From Curvibacter sp. AEP1-3 (GTDB taxonomy: Bacteria; Pseudomonadota; Gammaproteobacteria; Burkholderiales; Burkholderiaceae_C), in the NCBI RefSeq assembly GCF_002163715.1, contig NZ_CP015698.1, positions 1,178,001 through 1,242,000 of the forward strand: DNA of 64,000 bases, in the 5' to 3' direction. Positions 59,086 to 64,000 of the stretch are shown here, piece by piece. Below the pieces are notes generated by a model, which saw only the letters and a program-made list of their open reading frames with translations, did not search any database and was not told the origin of the DNA. Position 1 is the stretch's first letter. Each line of letters begins with the position of its first letter. A program made the position numbers and the translations under genes.

Positions 59086-59283
59086 ATGGAAATTACCCGC
59101 GCCAAAGTGCAGCAACCCGAACAGGTGCAAGCTGCCAAGCGAACCGAGGCTATCCAACGCGAAGCCGTACGTGAGGCAGCAGCCCGCGAGCAGAAGCCCC
59201 CCAAGCCACAAGAGGCGGAACGCAAGCCAGTCGTCAATGGCCAGGGCCAGGTCATCGGCAACCGGCTCAATGTAAGCGCCTGA
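59086..59283 (+). CDS. Hypothetical small charged protein (65 aa)
   Basis: A strong AGGAGG lies six bases before the ATG, behind a plausible promoter. The product is highly charged, Ala/Glu/Lys/Arg/Gln-rich and probably helical (QAAKRTEAIQREAVREAAAR), followed by a short Pro-rich spacer and an end VIGNRLNVSA. No membrane segment or known domain. It is followed after 16 bp by another helical protein. The C-terminal GxxIGxxLNVS-like end resembles the RIVNLSI end of its neighbour. Confidence 0.6.
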   Translation: MEITRAKVQQPEQVQAAKRTEAIQREAVREAAAREQKPPKPQEAERKPVVNGQGQVIGNRLNVSA

Positions 59284-59299
59284 CACCCCTTTCCTCACC

Positions 59300-59701
59300 G
59301 TGGCGATAACTGCAACTACCAGCGCAACACCGTCGCTACAGGCGACGCTGAGCAAGGCGCGCTTGGAGCAGGCCAAGCGCGAGGCTGAAAACGCCGAAAC
59401 CAAGGTGGAGGCGTTGCAGCAGCAGACAGAGCAAGCTGAGCAGGAAGTGCAGGCAAAAAGGGAAAACGTGCGCGAACTCAGCACCCGCACTGCACTGGAA
59501 GACACCACGTACATGGGCCAGCTGCGCGCCGCACGTTCGGCCGTAGCGCCGGCTACCCAGGATTTTTTGGTACGGATGTATGCGGCTACCTCTGCGAAGT
59601 TTGCCGCCAGCGGGAATGCACTCAAGTCCAGCCTCAATGGGCGGCCATTTATCAACACCCTGGGAGAGCCCACCGGTCGCATCGTCAACCTGAGCATTTG
59701 A
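59300..59701 (+). CDS. Hypothetical coiled-coil protein (133 aa)
   Basis: GTG start at 59300, 16 bp after the preceding stop and without a clear ribosome site, so translation may depend on the upstream gene. Residues 15-70 form a heptad-rich coiled coil (LSKARLEQAKREAENAETK, VEALQQQTEQAEQEVQAKR). The second half is Ala-rich and ends GEPTGRIVNLSI. No signal peptide. Function unknown; it may partner the 65-residue protein. Confidence 0.62.
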   Translation: MAITATTSATPSLQATLSKARLEQAKREAENAETKVEALQQQTEQAEQEVQAKRENVRELSTRTALEDTTYMGQLRAARSAVAPATQDFLVRMYAATSAKFAASGNALKSSLNGRPFINTLGEPTGRIVNLSI

Positions 59702-59804
59702 CGATCTATTAATTTTTTGCATAGTTTGCATATGAAGCGGCCTTGGACAGGTCGTCGGAGCAGGCCTACATTGCGGGCCTTGACGACAACCATAAGGAGC
59801 ATTC

Positions 59805-61133
59805 ATGTCGCAACACCCCGGCGTCCACCCGACGCTTCCCGTGCAACCCGCAGCCACTACCCATGCGCTGCCTTCCTACCTTCAGGCCGATCACCTCGGT
59901 CCTTGGGGCATCTACCTCCAGCAGGTTGATCGCGTTACACCTTACCTGGGACACCTCGCCCGTTGGGCTGAGACGCTCAAGCGCCCCAAACGCGCGCTGA
60001 TCGTTGACGTACCCATCCAGCTGGACAATGGCACCGTGGCCCACTTTGAAGGCTATCGCGTTCAGCACAATACTTCCCGCGGACCCGGTAAAGGTGGCGT
60101 ACGTTTCCATCAGGATGTCACGCTGTCTGAAGTCATGGCCCTGTCGGCCTGGATGTCGGTGAAGAACGCGGCAGTCAACGTGCCCTACGGCGGCGCCAAG
60201 GGCGGCATCCGTGTCGATCCCAAGACTCTGTCCATGGGAGAACTGGAACGCCTGACCCGACGCTACACCAGCGAGATCGGCATCATCATCGGACCGTCCA
60301 AAGACATTCCCGCTCCGGACGTGAACACCAATGAGCAGATCATGGCGTGGATGATGGACACCTACTCCATGAACGAAGGCGCCACCGCAACGGGCGTGGT
60401 GACCGGCAAACCGATTGACCTGGGCGGCTCGCTAGGTCGCCGGGAAGCCACCGGACGCGGTGTGTACACCGTGGGTGTAGAAGCGGCGCGCCATCTCGGG
60501 ATGGATATCAGTACGGCACGTGTGGCTGTACAAGGCTTCGGCAACGTGGGTGGCATTGCGGCCAAACTGTTCGCACAAGCCGGTGCAAAGGTGGTTGTCG
60601 TTCAAGACCATGGCGGCACGGTCTATCGCGAAGCGGGGATTGATGTGCCGGCCCTGTTAACCCACGTTTCCCGTCACGGTACGGTAGGCGGCTTTGCCGG
60701 TGCGGAGGCTTTGGATGCCAACGCGTTTTGGGATATTCCATGCGAAATCCTGATCCCAGCCGCCCTGGAGCAACAGATCACAGCAGCCAATGCCAATCGC
60801 ATCCAGGCCAAACTGATCATCGAAGGTGCGAATGGCCCTACGACGCCTGCGGCAGACGACATTCTCCAGGAGCGCAATATTCTGGTGGTACCGGATGTGA
60901 TTGCCAACGCCGGGGGGGTGACGGTCAGCTATTTCGAGTGGGTGCAGGATTTCTCCAGCTTCTTCTGGAGTGAGGATGAAATCAATGCACGCCTGGTGCG
61001 CATCATGAAAGATGCGTTTGCAGCCGTATGGGAGGTGGCCCAGGACTACAAGGTGAGCTTGCGCACCGCGACGTTCATTGTCGCGTGCAAGCGAATTCTG
61101 CACGCCCGCGAATTGCGCGGTCTGTACCCCTGA
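59805..61133 (+). CDS. gdhA: Glutamate dehydrogenase (NAD(P)-dependent)
   Basis: 442 residues. It interconverts glutamate and 2-oxoglutarate plus ammonium. The substrate pocket has K96 (GPGKGGVRF), K120 and catalytic K132 (PYGGAKGGI), with [13 protein letters not shown] following. The coenzyme domain has GFGNVGG from residue 244. The sequence type resembles NAD-dependent or dual-specificity hexameric enzymes more than E. coli GdhA. A terminator follows. Confidence 0.94.
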   Translation: MSQHPGVHPTLPVQPAATTHALPSYLQADHLGPWGIYLQQVDRVTPYLGHLARWAETLKRPKRALIVDVPIQLDNGTVAHFEGYRVQHNTSRGPGKGGVRFHQDVTLSEVMALSAWMSVKNAAVNVPYGGAKGGIRVDPKTLSMGELERLTRRYTSEIGIIIGPSKDIPAPDVNTNEQIMAWMMDTYSMNEGATATGVVTGKPIDLGGSLGRREATGRGVYTVGVEAARHLGMDISTARVAVQGFGNVGGIAAKLFAQAGAKVVVVQDHGGTVYREAGIDVPALLTHVSRHGTVGGFAGAEALDANAFWDIPCEILIPAALEQQITAANANRIQAKLIIEGANGPTTPAADDILQERNILVVPDVIANAGGVTVSYFEWVQDFSSFFWSEDEINARLVRIMKDAFAAVWEVAQDYKVSLRTATFIVACKRILHARELRGLYP

Positions 61134-61144
61134 TAAGCGCAAAG

Positions 61145-61180
61145 AAGCCGTTGCGGGAAAACTTACTGCAGCGGCTTTTT
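61145..61180 (+). terminator. Rho-independent terminator after gdhA
   Basis: A 10-bp stem AAGCCGTTGC / GCAGCGGCTT with one G-T type mismatch (61145-61154 and 61168-61177) is followed by a short T run. Its 3' arm overlaps the last codons of the convergent DUF1178 gene. Confidence 0.65.
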
Positions 61181-61648
61181 CAGGTGCTCAGGAATGGGGA
61201 GGGCCACCAGTTCAATGCCCTCCTCCATCAATTCACGCGCTTCGGTTGGCGTAGTCTTGCCACGAATGCCGCGCTCTTCGACCTCACCATAATGGATGCG
61301 CCGGGCTTCATCGGCGAACCGGTCACCCACATCCTCGGTATTGGCCAGCACCTGCTTGGCCATATGAACCCATGCTTGATGCAACGCATTTTGCAACTCT
61401 GGACTCAGAGTGGGACCACCCTCGCTCACAGCATCCGCAACAGGTGGAGGTGGCGGGTGTGACACTGCCGGAGCCTTGGCTCCGGAGAGATTCAGTCTCG
61501 GGGCACTAAGCTTCTTTTGAACCGCCGCATCACCACACAGGGGACACTGAACCAGTGCGCGCTGCACCTGGGACACAAAATCTTGCTCAGAGCCAAACCA
61601 CCCTTCAAACGTGTGTCCGGTGGAACATTGCAAGTCCAGCACTTTCAT
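61163..61648 (-). CDS. DUF1178 family protein
   Basis: 161 residues from MKVLDLQCSTGHTFEGWF. The zinc-ribbon-like N-terminus has C8, H12 and C35-P-L-C38. The C-terminal helical part (RRIHYGEVEERGIRGKTTP, EARELMEEGIE) is the conserved DUF1178 end. Function unknown. It is the last of four genes trailing the nuo operon, an arrangement typical for Comamonadaceae. Confidence 0.85.
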   Translation of the reverse strand: MKVLDLQCSTGHTFEGWFGSEQDFVSQVQRALVQCPLCGDAAVQKKLSAPRLNLSGAKAPAVSHPPPPPVADAVSEGGPTLSPELQNALHQAWVHMAKQVLANTEDVGDRFADEARRIHYGEVEERGIRGKTTPTEARELMEEGIELVALPIPEHLKKPLQ

Positions 61649-61664
61649 GGCGTCGCGGAAACCG

Positions 61665-62270
61665 TTAGTCCGGTGAGGTGGACGACCAAACCGGAGTCCA
61701 TGCACCAGACTGGTAGCCTTGAAGCCACATCGCTGCAGCAATTGTCTTGGCGTCTGTCACCCTGCCGTCCAGACACCATGTGATCAGTTCTTCTGCAGTA
61801 ACTGTGAAGACATCCAAAAATTCACCGCTGTCCAATTTGCGCTCTCCGGCAACAAGTCCTTTGGCAAACCAAACCTCAATGAATTCGGTCGAATAAGCGA
61901 TGACGGGGTGAATGACACCTGCTTTGGACCAATCTGAAGCTCGATAGCCGGTTTCTTCAAAGAGCTCCCGCTGGGCACAGTGGGCAGTGCTCTCGCCTGC
62001 ATCCAACTTGCCGGCAGGAAACTCAATCATGACTCGCTGCACGGGGTAACGATATTGGTGCTCCAGTACCACACGCAAAGGTTGCCCCGGGGATTCGATC
62101 AAAGGCACGACCATGACTGCCCCGGGATGCACCACATATTCACGGGTAGCGTGGTTCCCATCTGGCAACGAGACTATGTCGCGCCGGGCATGCAAAAAGC
62201 TACCTTTGACCATGTCTTCGCTGGAAACTTGGGTTTCCAGCAAGTGGGCTATGCCACTGGAATCAGTCAT
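61665..62270 (-). CDS. NUDIX hydrolase (ADP-ribose pyrophosphatase-like)
   Basis: 201 residues. The Nudix box spans 87-109 (GKLDAGE, then RELFEETGY), preceded by EFPAG, which is typical of NudF-type ADP-sugar pyrophosphatases. It likely cleaves ADP-ribose to AMP and ribose 5-phosphate, fitting its place next to NADH dehydrogenase genes. Its start overlaps the DUF2818 stop by 8 bp. Confidence 0.86.
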   Translation of the reverse strand: MTDSSGIAHLLETQVSSEDMVKGSFLHARRDIVSLPDGNHATREYVVHPGAVMVVPLIESPGQPLRVVLEHQYRYPVQRVMIEFPAGKLDAGESTAHCAQRELFEETGYRASDWSKAGVIHPVIAYSTEFIEVWFAKGLVAGERKLDSGEFLDVFTVTAEELITWCLDGRVTDAKTIAAAMWLQGYQSGAWTPVWSSTSPD

Positions 62271-62565
62271 GGTGCTTGAGGAGATAACGATAGACAAAAC
62301 CCGGAAACGCGAAAGTCAGGAAAAGCGTCGCGGTGATGGCATAAAACTCCCAGCCTTGGGGAGCAATCTGACCCGCATTCTTTTCCAGAAGCAGCCCCAA
62401 ACCACCAACCAGAAAATAGAGGACCACCAACTCCACCAAACGCAGAGCGAGCGACTTCGAAGCTGAACCAAAGAGGCCGAAAAAGCGGGAGGTCGCAAAC
62501 GGCAAATTCGCCGCAATCAGCCCGGCCAACAACAGGACCAGCACGTACGGCGAATTACCCATCAT
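62263..62565 (-). CDS. DUF2818 small membrane protein
   Basis: 100 residues (ATG at 62565 or 62562) with three hydrophobic segments (about 5-22, 42-62 and 72-92). The SPYVLVLLLAGLIAANLPF and ITATLFLTFAFPGFVYRYL parts match DUF2818. It regularly follows nuoN in Burkholderiales, so a minor role near complex I is plausible but unproven. Confidence 0.85.
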   Translation of the reverse strand: MMGNSPYVLVLLLAGLIAANLPFATSRFFGLFGSASKSLALRLVELVVLYFLVGGLGLLLEKNAGQIAPQGWEFYAITATLFLTFAFPGFVYRYLLKHHD

Positions 62566-62596
62566 TTGAAAGAACCCAGACGAAGGCTGGTTGCGA

Positions 62597-64000
62597 TCAC
62601 ATGCCCAGCATCTGCCGCACCGATGATGCACACAGTGCCATCAGGCTGCCTGGGGCCAATCCGAGAATCAGGACCAATGCACCATTGATAGAGAGCACCA
62701 CGCGCACGTCAGCGGGCGCATTAACGGTTGTCGCGGTAATCGGCTCATCAAAATACATGACCTTTACCAAACGCAGGTAGTAGAAAGCACCCACTAGCGA
62801 CATCAAGACTGCAAAGATCGCCATTCCCAAATAAAGTGGCTGACCGGAAACCACCAAGGCTTGCAACACTGATAGCTTGGCATAGAACCCGACCATCGGA
62901 GGAATACCTGCCAGAGAGAATGCGCAGATCGCCATTACGGCGGCATACAGCGGGCTACGCTGATTCAAGCCGGCAAAGTCGGAGATTTCTTCGCTCTCGA
63001 AACCTTCGCGGGACAAGAGCAGGATGACACCGAAAGTAGCCAGCGTAGTCAGCACGTAAGTGATGACGTAAAACATCGAAGAGCTGTAGGCGTTGGCGGC
63101 AAAGGTAACCGCATCACCGTTCACTACGCCGGACATCAGACCCAACAATACGAAACCCATTTGGGAAATCGTGGAAAACGCCAACATGCGTTTCAGATTG
63201 GTCTGGGCAATGGCAGCCAAGTTGCCGATCAACAAGGAGCCTACCGACAGAACCATCAACATCTGTTGCCAGTCGCCAGCCAATGGACGCATACCTTCCA
63301 CCAACAAACGGATGCAGATAGCAAAAGCGGCTAGCTTGGGTGCACCACCGATCATCAAGGTGACAGCTGTAGGCGCACCCTGATAAACGTCGGGAATCCA
63401 CATGTGGAATGGCACTACGCCCAACTTGAACGCGAGACCCGCAACGATGAACACCAGACCGAACACCAGTACATCCGGACGGATCTGCCCACTGGAGATG
63501 GACTTAAACAACTGGGTGATATCCAGCGTGCCGGTGGCGCCATACAACATGGACATGCCGTACAGCAGGAACCCGGAAGCCATGGCACCCAGAACAAAAT
63601 ACTTCATCGCCGCTTCAGTGGCCGACACATTGTCACGACGCAATGCAACCAAGGCATAACTGGACAAAGTCAACAATTCCAGACCCATGTACGTCAACAA
63701 CAGGTTGTTGGACGAAATCATGACGAACATGCCGAGCAAAGACAACATGTTCAGCGTGAACAACTCGCCACCACGAAGCATGTCGCGATGACCTGCGTAA
63801 GGACGCGCGTACACCAGAGACACCATGACGGCGATCGCAGCGAAGCACTTGAGCCAATTGCCCATGGCATCGCTTACGACCATGTTTCCAAAACCATAGT
63901 AGGTCTGTCCGGCCATTGCCAAGTGAGCTTCCAAGGCGGCAACCACCGCCAAGGTCAACATGGTCAGGACATAGGTGAGGTTACGCAAGGGCGTTTTTAC
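62597..64000 (-). CDS. nuoN: NADH-quinone oxidoreductase subunit N, 5' end beyond window
   Basis: 468 codons are visible, and the frame stays open to base 64000 with [17 protein letters not shown], so the start lies outside. It is an antiporter-like proton-pumping subunit of complex I. Conserved features include [78 protein letters not shown] and [14 protein letters not shown]. It is the last nuo gene, followed by DUF2818, NUDIX and DUF1178. Confidence 0.96.
   Translation of the reverse strand, partial: VKTPLRNLTYVLTMLTLAVVAALEAHLAMAGQTYYGFGNMVVSDAMGNWLKCFAAIAVMVSLVYARPYAGHRDMLRGGELFTLNMLSLLGMFVMISSNNLLLTYMGLELLTLSSYALVALRRDNVSATEAAMKYFVLGAMASGFLLYGMSMLYGATGTLDITQLFKSISSGQIRPDVLVFGLVFIVAGLAFKLGVVPFHMWIPDVYQGAPTAVTLMIGGAPKLAAFAICIRLLVEGMRPLAGDWQQMLMVLSVGSLLIGNLAAIAQTNLKRMLAFSTISQMGFVLLGLMSGVVNGDAVTFAANAYSSSMFYVITYVLTTLATFGVILLLSREGFESEEISDFAGLNQRSPLYAAVMAICAFSLAGIPPMVGFYAKLSVLQALVVSGQPLYLGMAIFAVLMSLVGAFYYLRLVKVMYFDEPITATTVNAPADVRVVLSINGALVLILGLAPGSLMALCASSVRQMLGM

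Overview
The window looks like chromosomal DNA from a betaproteobacterium of the family Comamonadaceae, close to Rhodoferax, Curvibacter or Polaromonas. This is inferred from the gene order nuoN / DUF2818 / NUDIX / DUF1178, the run pyrG-kdsA-eno-ftsB, a TctC (Bug) solute-binding protein, DUF2917 and DUF455 genes, and a dispersed repeat that I associate with this family from memory. The DNA is densely coding, with no gap above 300 bases that lacks a gene or candidate gene. I saw no rRNA, tRNA, CRISPR array, insertion sequence or prophage.

Layout. 1-9.7 kb is core housekeeping: a clipped unknown gene, roxA (ribosomal oxygenase), a SlyD-like prolyl isomerase, coaBC-dut, then pyrG-kdsA-eno-ftsB, a NadR-like kinase and the redox chaperone hslO. 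9.7-18.5 kb holds a gamma carbonic anhydrase, a DUF455 ferritin-like protein, an EAL-HDOD regulator, xerD, an orphan TctC protein, an AEC carrier, an M14-type peptidase, two tiny overlapping ORFs, a metallo-beta-lactamase-fold protein and an isochorismatase-fold hydrolase. 18.5-36 kb contains the classic queG-tsaE-amiC-mutL-miaA set, opened up by two blocks of accessory genes: FeeM-like acyltransferase, GGDEF/EAL protein, DedA and sterol desaturase; then AlkD-like, trhP, EamA, GDPD and MATE. 36-41.9 kb has a LolD-like ATPase, a solute-binding protein, a PEP-CTERM protein and the thiamine importer thiBPQ behind a TPP riboswitch. 41.9-47.1 kb has a tight four-gene operon of unclear function and a large FtsX-type permease. 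47.1-51.7 kb is a gluconate-type locus (gluconokinase plus TRAP transporter) with a divergent LacI-family regulator and two matching palindromic operators. 51.7-59 kb carries DUF2917/LysR, SH3-M48-AttH, an alpha/beta hydrolase and an ABC exporter. 59-64 kb has two small charged proteins, gdhA, and the 3' end of the respiratory complex I operon (nuoN) with its usual trailing genes.

The most unusual signal is a roughly 45-bp dispersed repeat, seen eight times in both orientations. Six copies lie inside genes (coaBC, amiC, mutL, miaA, the FtsX permease and an ABC exporter). All six sit in the same codon phase for their orientation, so two recurring 15-residue peptides appear in unrelated proteins. 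One further copy supplies the stop codon of trhP and one is intergenic.

Other points of interest are the scattered parts of an AttEFGH-like export system (LolD-type ATPase, FtsX-type permease, AttH-type lipocalin), an EF-hand-like insert in a lipoprotein GDPD, and the gluconate regulon structure. All family assignments come from reading motifs, not from database searches.
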